This document shows, one piece after another, positions 1-7,247 of a stretch of 32,718 nt of DNA. The position numbers and the translations under genes are program-made. Within the stretch, counting starts at the first letter, position 1. Each line of letters begins with the position of its first letter. This DNA is from Roseateles sp. GTDB lineage: Bacteria; Pseudomonadota; Gammaproteobacteria; Burkholderiales; Burkholderiaceae_C. Where the stretch lies: positions 1 to 32,718 of the forward strand of contig JAEUPJ010000019.1 of NCBI GenBank assembly GCA_016790285.1. The letters run 5' to 3'. The notes below the pieces were generated by a model. The model saw only the letters and a list, made by a program, of their open reading frames with translations. It searched no databases and was not told the DNA's origin.

Positions 1-1
1 C

Positions 2-1417
2 GAGTACGCCTGGTTCAACAACGTCGAGACCAAGCCCGGCATCGGCTACCCGAAGGAGTGGGAGAACCAGGACAAGTGGAACGGCGGCTGGGTGCGCAAG
101 GCCGACGGCTCCATCGTCCCCAGGCAAGGCGGCAAGTGGCAACTGCTGATGAAGATCTTCGCCAACCCCAACCTGCCGGAGATCGACGACTACTACGAGC
201 CCTTCACCTTCGACTACGACCATCTGCAGTCGGCGCCGGAGATGAAGCACGCGCCCACCGCGCGGCCGCGCAGCCTGATCACCGGGCAGCGCATGGAGAA
301 GATCGAGTGGGGTCCGAACTGGGAGGAAATCCTCGGCGGCGAATTCAGCAAGCGCTCGAAGGACAAGAACTTCGACGACGTGCAGAAGGAGATCTACGGC
401 CAGTTCGAGAACACCTTCATGATGTACCTGCCCAGGCTGTGCGAGCACTGCCTGAACCCGGCCTGCGTCGCCAGCTGTCCCTCGGGCTCGATCTACAAGC
501 GCGAGGAAGACGGCATCGTGCTGATCGACCAGGACAAGTGCCGCGGCTGGCGCATGTGCGTGTCGGGCTGCCCCTACAAGAAGATTTACTACAACTGGAA
601 AAGCGGCAAGGCGGAGAAGTGCATCTTCTGCTACCCGCGTATCGAGGCCGGTCAGCCCACGGTCTGCTCCGAGACCTGCGTCGGTCGCATCCGCTACCTG
701 GGTGTGCTGCTCTATGACGCCGACCGCATCGCCGAGGCCGCGGCCACGCCGAACGACAAGGACCTCTACCAGGCCCAGCTTGACCTGTTCCTCGACCCCT
801 TCGACCCCAAGGTGATCGAGCAGGCCCGCAATGACGGCATTCCCGACAACTGGCTAGAGGCGGCGAAGAACAGCCCCGTCTACCAGATGGCCGTGGACTG
901 GAAGGTGGCCCTGCCCCTGCACCCGGAGTACCGCACCCTGCCCATGGTCTGGTACGTGCCGCCGCTGTCGCCGATCAGCGCCGCGGCGAATGCCGGCCAG
1001 ATCGGTTCGGTGGGCGAGCTGCCCGACGTGAATCAGCTGCGCATCCCGGTCAAGTACCTGGCCAATCTGCTGACCGCCGGCGACACCGCGCCGGTGATCG
1101 GTGCGCTGGAGCGCATGCTGGCCATGCGCGCCTTCCAGCGCGGCGTGCATGTGGACGGCGTGAAGAACCATGCCGTGCTCAAGCAGGCCGGCATCACCGA
1201 GGCCCAGGTGCAGGACATGTACCGCGTGATGGCGATCGCCAATTACGAGGACCGCTTCGTGATCCCGACCACGCACCGCGAGTACGCGGAGAACGCCTTC
1301 AATGTGCGCGGCGGCTGCGGCTTCAGCTTCGGCAACGGCTGCTCCGAGGGCGTGACCGAGACCAGCCTGTTCGGCTCGGAGAAGAAGCGCACCATCCCCA
1401 TCAAGGCGACGCTGTGA
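2..1417 (+). CDS. narH: Respiratory nitrate reductase beta subunit (5' end outside window)
   Basis: Electron-transfer subunit of the membrane-bound nitrate reductase NarGHI. It passes electrons from the heme b subunit NarI to the Mo-containing NarG on the cytoplasmic face. The frame is open from base 2 and already reads NarH-like sequence (EYAWFNNVETKPG), so the start lies upstream. Four cysteine clusters are visible: CEHCLNPACVASCP (about base 440), CRGWRMCVSGCP (about 540), CIFC (about 620) and CSETC (about 665). The Trp in CRGWRMC is the substitution that gives NarH one 3Fe-4S cluster among its 4Fe-4S clusters. The C-terminus contains an extra Cys pair (GGCGFSFGNGCSEG). It is followed after 11 bases by narJ. 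Identification is firm. Confidence 0.97.
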   Translation, partial: EYAWFNNVETKPGIGYPKEWENQDKWNGGWVRKADGSIVPRQGGKWQLLMKIFANPNLPEIDDYYEPFTFDYDHLQSAPEMKHAPTARPRSLITGQRMEKIEWGPNWEEILGGEFSKRSKDKNFDDVQKEIYGQFENTFMMYLPRLCEHCLNPACVASCPSGSIYKREEDGIVLIDQDKCRGWRMCVSGCPYKKIYYNWKSGKAEKCIFCYPRIEAGQPTVCSETCVGRIRYLGVLLYDADRIAEAAATPNDKDLYQAQLDLFLDPFDPKVIEQARNDGIPDNWLEAAKNSPVYQMAVDWKVALPLHPEYRTLPMVWYVPPLSPISAAANAGQIGSVGELPDVNQLRIPVKYLANLLTAGDTAPVIGALERMLAMRAFQRGVHVDGVKNHAVLKQAGITEAQVQDMYRVMAIANYEDRFVIPTTHREYAENAFNVRGGCGFSFGNGCSEGVTETSLFGSEKKRTIPIKATL

Positions 1418-1428
1418 AGGGACACCTC

Positions 1429-2115
1429 ATGTTCAAACCCGATCCCTGCCCTTACAGCCTACGCGTGCTGGCCGCGCTGCTGCGCTACCCGGACGCGAGC
1501 TTCCGGGCCGCCATCCCCGAGCTGCAGCAGGCGCTGCGCAGCGAGGGCGCGCTGCGGGCGGCGCGCCTGGAAGAGCTCTGCGCTCTGCTGGGCCGTCTGC
1601 AACGCGACGACCCGTTCACGGTCGAGTCGGATTACGTCGAACTCTTCGACCGCGGCCGCGGCACCGCCCTGCATCTGTTCGAGCATGTGCATGGCGACTC
1701 GCGCGAGCGCGGCCCGGCCATGATCGATCTGCAGCAAACCTACGAGAAGGCCGGGCTCTACCTCGCCCCTGGCGAGCTGCCCGATCACCTAGCCGTGGTG
1801 CTGGAGTTCGCCAGCACCCAGCCGCCGCGCGAGGCCACGGCCTTCCTGGCCGAGATCGCCCACATCGCTCGCGCCATCTTCAGCGCGCTGCTGCGCCGCC
1901 AATCGCCCTACGCCAGCGTGCTGGCCGCCGTGCTGGAGTTGGCCGGCGAGCGCGCCGAATCGGTGGAGATCCCGCCCGAGCCCGAGCTCGACGAGGCCTG
2001 GGCCGAGCCCGAAGCCTTCGGCGGCTGTTCGACCGCCGGCCAATCCAAGCCGGACCAGCCGCAGCCCATCCACATCGTGCGCAAGACCGCCCACTCCTCA
2101 GGAGCACAGGCATGA
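1429..2115 (+). CDS. narJ: Nitrate reductase molybdenum cofactor assembly chaperone NarJ
   Basis: Cytoplasmic system-specific chaperone of 228 residues that binds apo-NarG and allows Moco insertion and membrane attachment of NarGH. Family features are the helical TorD/NarJ core with LRVLAALLRYPD near the N-terminus, YVELFDRGRGTALHLFEHVHGDSRERGPAM around residues 75-105 and YLAPGELPDHLAVVLEF at about 110-130. The ATG at 1429 is chosen because an AAGG motif lies 8 bases upstream; a GTG at 1414 in the same frame would overlap the narH stop. The C-terminal 40 residues are acidic and proline-rich and look disordered. The stop overlaps the narI start (ATGA), so translation is probably coupled. Confidence 0.95.
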   Translation: MFKPDPCPYSLRVLAALLRYPDASFRAAIPELQQALRSEGALRAARLEELCALLGRLQRDDPFTVESDYVELFDRGRGTALHLFEHVHGDSRERGPAMIDLQQTYEKAGLYLAPGELPDHLAVVLEFASTQPPREATAFLAEIAHIARAIFSALLRRQSPYASVLAAVLELAGERAESVEIPPEPELDEAWAEPEAFGGCSTAGQSKPDQPQPIHIVRKTAHSSGAQA

Positions 2116-2813
2116 ACGCCCTGCACAACTTCCTCTTCGTCGTCTACCCCTACATCTGCCTGGCGGTCTTCTTCATGGGCAGCCTGGCCCGCTTCGACCG
2201 CGACCAGTACACCTGGAAAAGCGACAGCTCGCAGATGCTGCGCTCGCGCGGCATGAAGTGGGCGAGCAATCTGTTCCATGGCGGCATCCTCTTCCTGTTC
2301 GTCGGCCACACGGTGGGCATGCTGACCCCGCACGCGGTCTACGAGTCCTTCATCAGCCCGGCCAACAAGCAGATGCTGGCCATCGTCGCCGGCGGCGTGG
2401 CCGGCACCGCCTGCTTCATCGGCCTGACCATGCTGATCTGGCGCCGCATGACCGACCCGCGCATCCGCCTGACCAGCCACCGCACCGACCTGGCGATCCT
2501 GTGGATCCTGTGGATTCAGCTGTCCCTCGGCCTGATCACCTTGCCCTTCTCGCTGTCGCACAGCGACGGCTCGGTGATGCTGATCCTGTCGGACTGGGCG
2601 CAGCGCATCGTCGTGCTGAACCCGGACGCCAGCGGCCTGGTCGGTCTGGCCTGGCCCTACAAGGTGCACATGGTGCTGGGCATGACGATCTTCCTGCTGT
2701 TCCCCTTCAGCCGCCTGGTGCATGTGTGGAGCGGGCTGGCTTCGATCTTCTATGTGTTCCGGCCGTATCAAGTGGTGCGCTCGCGCCGCCTGAATTTGCC
2801 GAAGAAGGGCTGA
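2112..2813 (+). CDS. narI: Respiratory nitrate reductase gamma (cytochrome b) subunit
   Basis: Integral membrane diheme cytochrome b of 233 residues that oxidises quinol at the periplasmic side and sends electrons to NarH. About five hydrophobic helices are visible. Candidate axial histidines are in NLFHGGILFLFVGHTVGM (helix 2) and in the last helices (HMVLGMTIFLLFPFSRLVHVW). Length matches the family (about 225-240). The start overlaps the narJ stop by 4 bases. The gene after it begins 4 bases downstream, so narHJI and the isomerase look like one transcript, with narG and probably narK upstream of the window. Confidence 0.96.
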   Translation: MNALHNFLFVVYPYICLAVFFMGSLARFDRDQYTWKSDSSQMLRSRGMKWASNLFHGGILFLFVGHTVGMLTPHAVYESFISPANKQMLAIVAGGVAGTACFIGLTMLIWRRMTDPRIRLTSHRTDLAILWILWIQLSLGLITLPFSLSHSDGSVMLILSDWAQRIVVLNPDASGLVGLAWPYKVHMVLGMTIFLLFPFSRLVHVWSGLASIFYVFRPYQVVRSRRLNLPKKG

Positions 2814-2817
2814 TGCG

Positions 2818-3570
2818 ATGAGCTACGCCGTCAACGACATCGAGATCGCCGCGCCTGACGAGGCACTGGACGAAGAGCAACTGCGCCAGCGCGCCTGCAC
2901 CGAGCTGCTGCGCCAGCGAGCGATTCAGCTCGGCCTGCTGGATGCCGACGACCCCGCGCCCGAACAGGGCGCGATCAGCGAGGCAGCCTCGGCCGCCATC
3001 GAGGCGCTGATCGCCCAGGAACTCGCCGGGCCCGAGCCCGACGAGGCCGCCTGCCGCCGGCATTACGAGGCCAACAGCAAGCACTTCGCGCAGGGCGAGC
3101 GCATCCAGGTGCGGCACATCCTGTTCGCCGTCACGCCGGGTGTCGACGTCGGCCTGCTGCGCCAGAAGGCCGAGGGCCATCTGATCGAGCTGCGCGCCAG
3201 CGAGCCGGCGGCGTTCACCACCGCGGCCAAGAACCTGTCCAACTGCCCGAGCGGTGCCGAGGGCGGCCAATTGGGGTGGCTCACCGCCAACGACTGCGCT
3301 CCCGAGTTCGCCCGCGAACTCTTCGGCCGCAGCGAGATCGGCGTGCTGCCGCAGCTGGTGCACAGCCGCTTCGGCCTGCACATCGTCGCCATCGACGCCC
3401 GCGAACCCGGCCGCCTGCCGGCCTTCGAGCAGGTGCAGGCCGCAGTGGCGCAGCAGATGCGCCAGGCGCACCAGATCAGCGCGGTGCGGCAGTACTTGCA
3501 GACGCTGGCTGCCGATGCGCGCCTGGAGGGTGTCGATCTGCAAAAGGCCAGCTCGCCCTTGGTGCAGTAG
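2818..3570 (+). CDS. Parvulin-type peptidyl-prolyl cis-trans isomerase (NifM/PpiC-like)
   Basis: A 250-residue protein with an N-terminal helical region and a C-terminal rotamase (PF00639-type) domain, about residues 95-200. Recognisable elements are IQVRHILFAV, the FTTAAKNLSNCPSGAEGGQLGWL loop and LVHSRFGLHIVAI. Such isomerases commonly sit after narI in betaproteobacterial nar operons, and the resemblance to NifM, the nitrogenase Fe-protein maturation factor, suggests a folding role for nitrate reductase. That role is inference. There is no signal peptide, so a cytoplasmic location is expected. It starts 4 bases after the narI stop. Its stop codon directly abuts a large inverted-repeat element. 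Confidence 0.9.
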   Translation: MSYAVNDIEIAAPDEALDEEQLRQRACTELLRQRAIQLGLLDADDPAPEQGAISEAASAAIEALIAQELAGPEPDEAACRRHYEANSKHFAQGERIQVRHILFAVTPGVDVGLLRQKAEGHLIELRASEPAAFTTAAKNLSNCPSGAEGGQLGWLTANDCAPEFARELFGRSEIGVLPQLVHSRFGLHIVAIDAREPGRLPAFEQVQAAVAQQMRQAHQISAVRQYLQTLAADARLEGVDLQKASSPLVQ

Positions 3571-3835
3571 GGCCTCCTGACGCCATGAGAAGCCAACGCG
3601 TTGCCATCCAGAAAGGGCGCCAACGAGGCGCGAAACGAAGCCGGGGTAGATCCCCCGGCGAGGCTTCGCAACGAAGTGGGCGCCCTTATCTGGTGGCAAC
3701 CCGGAGGGAACGGGCCTGGCCGACCGCCATGCGTTGTTGCACCGCTCGCCCAGGCGCTAGCCTGGGCGTCGCGCCGCGCCTAGCCTGGCGGTCGGCCAGA
3801 CTCGTTCGCGTGGCTTCTCATGGCGTCAGGAGGCC
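3571..3835. repeat. 265-bp multi-hairpin element with perfect 25-bp terminal inverted repeats
   Basis: The first 25 bases (3571-3595, starting GGCCTCCTGACGCC) are the exact reverse complement of the last 25 (3811-3835). Further inverted repeats lie inside: an imperfect pair at 3601-3622 and 3679-3699 enclosing a CCGGGG/CCCCGG hairpin at about 3636-3667; a 14-bp perfect pair at 3716-3729 and 3786-3799; and within that an 8-bp perfect stem with a 4-base loop at 3748-3767. The strand could fold into a long basal stem with two branched arms. The element starts right after the isomerase stop and its right arm contains the AGGAGG that serves the carbonic anhydrase gene. It may be a MITE-like insertion, a structured leader RNA, or both. 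No ORF of convincing quality is present. Confidence 0.85.
3828..3833 (+). promoter_or_regulatory. Shine-Dalgarno of carbonic anhydrase inside the inverted repeat
   Basis: AGGAGG lies 5 bases before the ATG at 3839 and is fully inside the right 25-bp arm. If the RNA runs through from the nar operon, the left arm can pair with it and hide the ribosome-binding site. The pairing is seen in the sequence; the regulatory effect is inference. Confidence 0.7.
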
Positions 3836-3838
3836 CTG

Positions 3839-4528
3839 ATGCCCGACGAGCTGCTCGAACGCCTGCGCCGCTTCCAGACCGATGCCTTCCCGCAGCAGCG
3901 CTCGCTGTTCCGGCATCTGGTCGACGACGGCCAACATCCGCTGACGCTGTTCATCGGCTGCTCCGATTCGCGCCTCGTGCCCTATCTGCTGACCGGGGCC
4001 GGGCCCGGCGAGCTCTTCCTGGTGCGCAACGTTGGTGCCTTTGTGCCGCCCCATGACCAGAGCCAGGGCTTCCACGGCACGGCCGCCGCCATCGAGTTCG
4101 CCGTGCTCAACCTGCAGGTGCGCCGCATCATCGTCTGCGGCCACAGCCATTGCGGCGCCATCCGCACGCTGTACGGCGAGGTACCGCCCGCCGCCCAGAA
4201 CCTGGCGCGCTGGCTGGACCTCGGCCGCGAGGCGGCCCTGCCCGTCGCCGAGCCTGGTCCCGAGGTGATGCGCCGCACCGAGCAGCGCGCCATCGTGCTG
4301 CAGCTGGAGCGGCTGATGGACTACCCCATGGTGCGCGAGCAGGTGGAGTCGCACGCGCTGACCCTGCACGGCTGGCATTACGTCATCGAGGACGGCGAAG
4401 TGCATGTCTTCGACGTCGGCGTCGGCGCCTTCGTGCCCGCCTCGCGCGCCGACAACGCAGGCACCGGACCCTACCGCTTCGGTGATGCTGACAGCGGCCT
4501 GGACGCCAGCGGCGTTCCGCTGGCTTGA
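3839..4528 (+). CDS. Beta-class carbonic anhydrase
   Basis: Zinc enzyme that interconverts CO2 and bicarbonate in the cytoplasm, 229 residues. The family's zinc ligands and catalytic dyad are present: Cys41-x-Asp43-x-Arg45 in CSDSR, and His102/Cys105 in GHSHCGA. The RNVGAFVPP and GTAAAIEFAV stretches are also typical. The ATG is supported by AGGAGG 5 bases upstream. Its position between nar and ubiquinone genes suggests expression with anaerobic metabolism, perhaps to supply bicarbonate for carboxylation. This is inference; the sequence shows only the neighbourhood and the unusual structured leader. Confidence 0.93.
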   Translation: MPDELLERLRRFQTDAFPQQRSLFRHLVDDGQHPLTLFIGCSDSRLVPYLLTGAGPGELFLVRNVGAFVPPHDQSQGFHGTAAAIEFAVLNLQVRRIIVCGHSHCGAIRTLYGEVPPAAQNLARWLDLGREAALPVAEPGPEVMRRTEQRAIVLQLERLMDYPMVREQVESHALTLHGWHYVIEDGEVHVFDVGVGAFVPASRADNAGTGPYRFGDADSGLDASGVPLA

Positions 4529-4538
4529 ACTGGATCAA
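4525..4538 (+). promoter_or_regulatory. FNR/DNR-type box upstream of the DUF2249-ubiUVT run
   Basis: TTGAACTGGATCAA matches the TTGAT-N4-ATCAA consensus in 9 of 10 fixed positions. Its centre is about 41.5 bases before a start point near 4573, and a TAGGCT hexamer at 4561-4566 fits a -10 element. This is the classical class II activator geometry. It overlaps the end of the carbonic anhydrase gene. Confidence 0.75.
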
Positions 4539-4574
4539 GGCGCGCAGGCGTCGCCGGCCCTAGGCTGCCGGTCC

Positions 4575-4874
4575 ATGAACAACGCCCTTCACGACCTCCG
4601 CCCGCTCGCCCCGCCGCAGCGCCACCAGCTCGCCTTCCAGTGCTTCGACACCCTCGCCGAGGGCGAGGCCTTCGACTTGGTCAACGACCACGAACCGCGT
4701 GGACTGCTGATGCAGTTCCACGCCTACCGCCCGCAGTCCTTCAACTGGCAGGTGGTGCAGGCCAATCCCGGCTACTGGCGCATCCGCATCACCTGCGCTG
4801 CTCCCGGCGGGGCGACGGCGCCCGCTCCCCAGGGCGGCGGCTGCGGATGTGGTGGCGGTGGTGGCTGCTCCTGA
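4575..4874 (+). CDS. DUF2249 domain protein with Cys/Gly-rich tail
   Basis: Small protein of 99 residues with a TusA-like alpha/beta fold family signature: DLRPLAPPQRHQLAFQCFDTLAEGEAFDLVNDHEPRGL is the usual DUF2249 core (shown in part), followed by FNWQVVQ and a strand ending WRIRI. The C-terminal tail GGGCGCGGGGGCS carries three cysteines and could bind a metal or sulfur, which is inference. DUF2249 proteins are frequent beside denitrification and nitrate-reduction genes, but their function is not established. No Shine-Dalgarno is evident, and the predicted transcription start is only about 2 bases before the ATG, so the mRNA may be leaderless. The gene ends 2 bases before ubiU. Confidence 0.85.
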   Translation: MNNALHDLRPLAPPQRHQLAFQCFDTLAEGEAFDLVNDHEPRGLLMQFHAYRPQSFNWQVVQANPGYWRIRITCAAPGGATAPAPQGGGCGCGGGGGCS

Positions 4875-4876
4875 GC

Positions 4877-5920
4877 ATGACGGCCGCTGCCCTCACGCCA
4901 GCGCCGCGCAAGCCTGAGCTGGTCTGCCCGGCCGGCTCGCTGCGTGCGCTGCAACTTGCCCTCGAGGCTGGTGCCGACGCCGTCTACCTCGGCCTGAAGG
5001 ACGCGACCAATGCACGCAACTTCGCCGGCCTGAACTTCGACGCCGCCCAGGTGCACGAAGGCGTCACGATGGCCCATCGCCAGGGCCGCCAGGTGCTGAT
5101 GGCGCTCAACACCTTTGCCGACGCCCGCGACACCCGGCCCTGGCAGCGCGCCGTCGACCATGCCGCCGAGCTGGGTGCCGATGCCCTCATCGTGGCCGAC
5201 AGCGCCGTGCTGGCCGATGCCAGCCGCCGCCATCCGCAGCTGCGCCTGCATCTGTCGGTGCAGGCCTCGGCCACCAATTGGGAGGCCATCGAGTTCTATC
5301 GGCAGCGCTACGGCATCGCCCGCGCCGTGCTGCCGCGCGTGCTGACGCTGCAGCAAGTGCAGCAGCTGCTCAAGCACTGCACCGTGCCGGTCGAGGTCTT
5401 CGGCTTCGGCAGCCTGTGCGTGATGGTGGAGGGGCGCTGTGCCCTGTCCAGCTACGCGACGGGCCAGTCGCCCAACACGGCCGGCGTCTGTTCGCCGCCC
5501 GGTGCGGTGCGCTGGGACGAGGCCGCCGACGGCGTGCGCGCGCGTCTCGGCGGCGTGCTGATCGACCATTACCGCCCCGGCGAACCGCGCGGCTACCCGA
5601 CGCTGTGCAAGGGCCGCTTCGAGGTGGGCGAGCTGGCCAACGACTACGCGCTGGAAGAGCCCACCAGCCTCAACACCCTGGCCCTGCTGCCGCAGCTGAT
5701 CGCCACCGGCGTGGAGGCCATCAAGATCGAAGGCCGCCAGCGCAGCCCCGCCTATGTGGCCGAGGTCACCAAGGTCTGGCGCGCCGCCATCGACGCCGCC
5801 TGGGCCGCCCAGGAGGGCCGCGGCCGCTACAGCGTGCAGCCGGCCTGGGACGGCCAGCTGGCCCGCTGGGCCGAGGGCCAGCAGCACACATTGGGCGCCT
5901 ACGACCGCCCCTGGAGATGA
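4877..5920 (+). CDS. ubiU: O2-independent ubiquinone hydroxylation protein UbiU (peptidase U32 family)
   Basis: Partner of UbiV in the O2-independent hydroxylation of ubiquinone precursors, which uses prephenate as oxygen donor in characterised enterobacteria. The 347-residue protein is a U32-family TIM-barrel. It has the family start PELVCPAGSLRALQLALEAGADAVYLG (in part), FGFGSLCVMVEGRC and the final IKIEGRQRSPAYV. Four cysteines that match the 4Fe-4S ligands of UbiU are present at about residues 181, 188, 205 and 244. The ATG at 4877 is 2 bases after the DUF2249 stop. Order ubiU-ubiV-ubiT in one overlapping run strongly supports the assignment over a collagenase-like protease. Confidence 0.93.
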   Translation: MTAAALTPAPRKPELVCPAGSLRALQLALEAGADAVYLGLKDATNARNFAGLNFDAAQVHEGVTMAHRQGRQVLMALNTFADARDTRPWQRAVDHAAELGADALIVADSAVLADASRRHPQLRLHLSVQASATNWEAIEFYRQRYGIARAVLPRVLTLQQVQQLLKHCTVPVEVFGFGSLCVMVEGRCALSSYATGQSPNTAGVCSPPGAVRWDEAADGVRARLGGVLIDHYRPGEPRGYPTLCKGRFEVGELANDYALEEPTSLNTLALLPQLIATGVEAIKIEGRQRSPAYVAEVTKVWRAAIDAAWAAQEGRGRYSVQPAWDGQLARWAEGQQHTLGAYDRPWR

Positions 5921-5925
5921 AGACG

Positions 5926-6822
5926 ATGCCGGAGTTGTCCATCGGCCCCCTGCTGTACTGGTGGCCGCGCGAGGCCGTGCTGAACTTCTATGCCGACCTG
6001 GCCGACGCGCCGGTGCGCAGCGTCGTGCTGGGCGAGCTGGTCTGCTCACGGCGCAACGAGATCAAGTTCGACGACTGGCTGGCCCTCGCCCGCGAGCTGC
6101 GCACCGCCGGCAAGGATGTGCGCCTGGCCACCATGGCCCTGGTCATGAGCGAGGCCGAGCTGCGCACGCTGCGCCGCGTCTGCGAGCAGGACGAGTTTCC
6201 CGTCGAGGCCGGCGACGCCGCCGCGCTGCAGGTGTTGTCGCGCGCCCGGCGCCGTCCCTTCACGCTCGGCCCCCACCTGAACATCTACAACGCTGCCGCC
6301 CTCGGTGAGCACGCGGCCCTAGGCGCCGACCGCTGGGTGGCGCCGGTCGAGCTGTCGCTGGACGCGGTAGCGCTCATCAACCCCATGCCGTCGGCCCTTG
6401 AGACCGAGGTCTGGGGCTTCGGCCGCCTGCCGCTGGCCTTCTCGGCGCGCTGCTTCACGGCCCGCCATCACCGGCTGCAGAAGGACGACTGCCAGTTCCG
6501 CTGCCGCGACGATGCCGACGGCCTGCTGCTGAAGACGGGGGAAGGCGAGGACTTCCTGGCCCTCAACGGCATCCAGACCCAGAGCGCGGCCCTGCAATGC
6601 CTGCTGGGCCAGGGCCAGGCGCTGCGCGAGGCCGGCGTCGGCCTGCTGCGGCTGTCGCCCTGCGGCCAGCACTTCGGCCGCGTTGTCGAACTGTTCGACG
6701 CCGTGTTCGCGCGCGGCGCCCCCGCCGAGGAGGCGCTGGACGAGCTGCGCGGGCTGCCGCTGCCGGGCCGCCTGGTAGACGGCTTCGCGCGCCGCCAGCC
6801 CGGTCTCGCGGAGGTGGCATGA
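5926..6822 (+). CDS. ubiV: O2-independent ubiquinone hydroxylation protein UbiV (peptidase U32 family)
   Basis: Second subunit of the UbiU-UbiV heterodimer, 298 residues from ATG 5926. The iron-sulfur cysteines expected for UbiV are at 40 (GELVCSRRNE) and 176, 189 and 193 (SARCFTARHH...DDCQFRC). An in-frame ATG at 5917 overlaps the ubiU stop (ATGA), but GGAG at 5913-5916 is spaced 9 bases from 5926 and touches 5917, so 5926 is preferred. The stop overlaps the start of ubiT. The protein contains GPHLNIYN and VWGFGRLPLAFSARC, typical of this branch of U32 proteins. Confidence 0.92.
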   Translation: MPELSIGPLLYWWPREAVLNFYADLADAPVRSVVLGELVCSRRNEIKFDDWLALARELRTAGKDVRLATMALVMSEAELRTLRRVCEQDEFPVEAGDAAALQVLSRARRRPFTLGPHLNIYNAAALGEHAALGADRWVAPVELSLDAVALINPMPSALETEVWGFGRLPLAFSARCFTARHHRLQKDDCQFRCRDDADGLLLKTGEGEDFLALNGIQTQSAALQCLLGQGQALREAGVGLLRLSPCGQHFGRVVELFDAVFARGAPAEEALDELRGLPLPGRLVDGFARRQPGLAEVA

Positions 6823-7247
6823 CGAGCCTGACCCTGCCCAGCCTGCCGCCGCAATGGCGCGAGCGCGTCGCCCGCCTGCCCAGCCGGCCACCTTCCACGG
6901 CCCTGGCCCTGCTGCTTGACCGCCTGCTGCTGCCGCGCCTGGACGCCTCCCAGCGCGAAGCCCTGCAGGGTCGCACCGTCGAGATCGAGCTGCAGGAACT
7001 CGGCGCCCGCGTGCGCCTGCAGCTCGGCCCGCGCGGCTTTCACGCCGCCGGCGAGGGCGCGGCGCCCCATCTGCGCCTGCGTGCCCGCGCCGACGCGCTG
7101 TGGCGGCTTCTGCGCGGCGAGGACGACGCCGACCGCCTGTTCTTCGACGGCGCCCTCGTCATGGAGGGCGACACCGAGTACGGCCTCATCCTGAAAAACA
7201 CCCTGGACGCGATCGGTCCGCTGTGGACCGTCGCGCCTGCCCGATGA
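6819..7247 (+). CDS. ubiT: SCP2-domain ubiquinone accessory factor UbiT
   Basis: A 142-residue SCP2/sterol-carrier-like lipid-binding protein, the anaerobic counterpart of UbiJ, thought to hold hydrophobic quinone intermediates for the Ubi enzymes. The SCP2 core shows as VEIELQELGARVRLQLG, LRLRARADALWRLLRGEDDADRLFFDGAL (in part) and MEGDTEYGLILKNTLDAI at the end. The start overlaps the ubiV stop (ATGA), and its own stop overlaps the next ATG, so the run is translationally coupled. The assignment rests on the domain and on ubiU/ubiV adjacency. Confidence 0.9.
   Translation: MTSLTLPSLPPQWRERVARLPSRPPSTALALLLDRLLLPRLDASQREALQGRTVEIELQELGARVRLQLGPRGFHAAGEGAAPHLRLRARADALWRLLRGEDDADRLFFDGALVMEGDTEYGLILKNTLDAIGPLWTVAPAR

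Noticed and set aside
2707-3699. Reverse-strand open frame (330 codons) opposite narI and the isomerase
   Set aside because: Antisense shadow of two well-identified genes, and it runs into the inverted-repeat element.
3571-3835. Interpretation of the inverted repeats as an intrinsic terminator of the nar operon
   Set aside because: The stem arms are 215 bases apart and no T-run follows. The right arm is used as the ribosome-binding region of the next gene. Partial termination is possible but is not what the layout shows.
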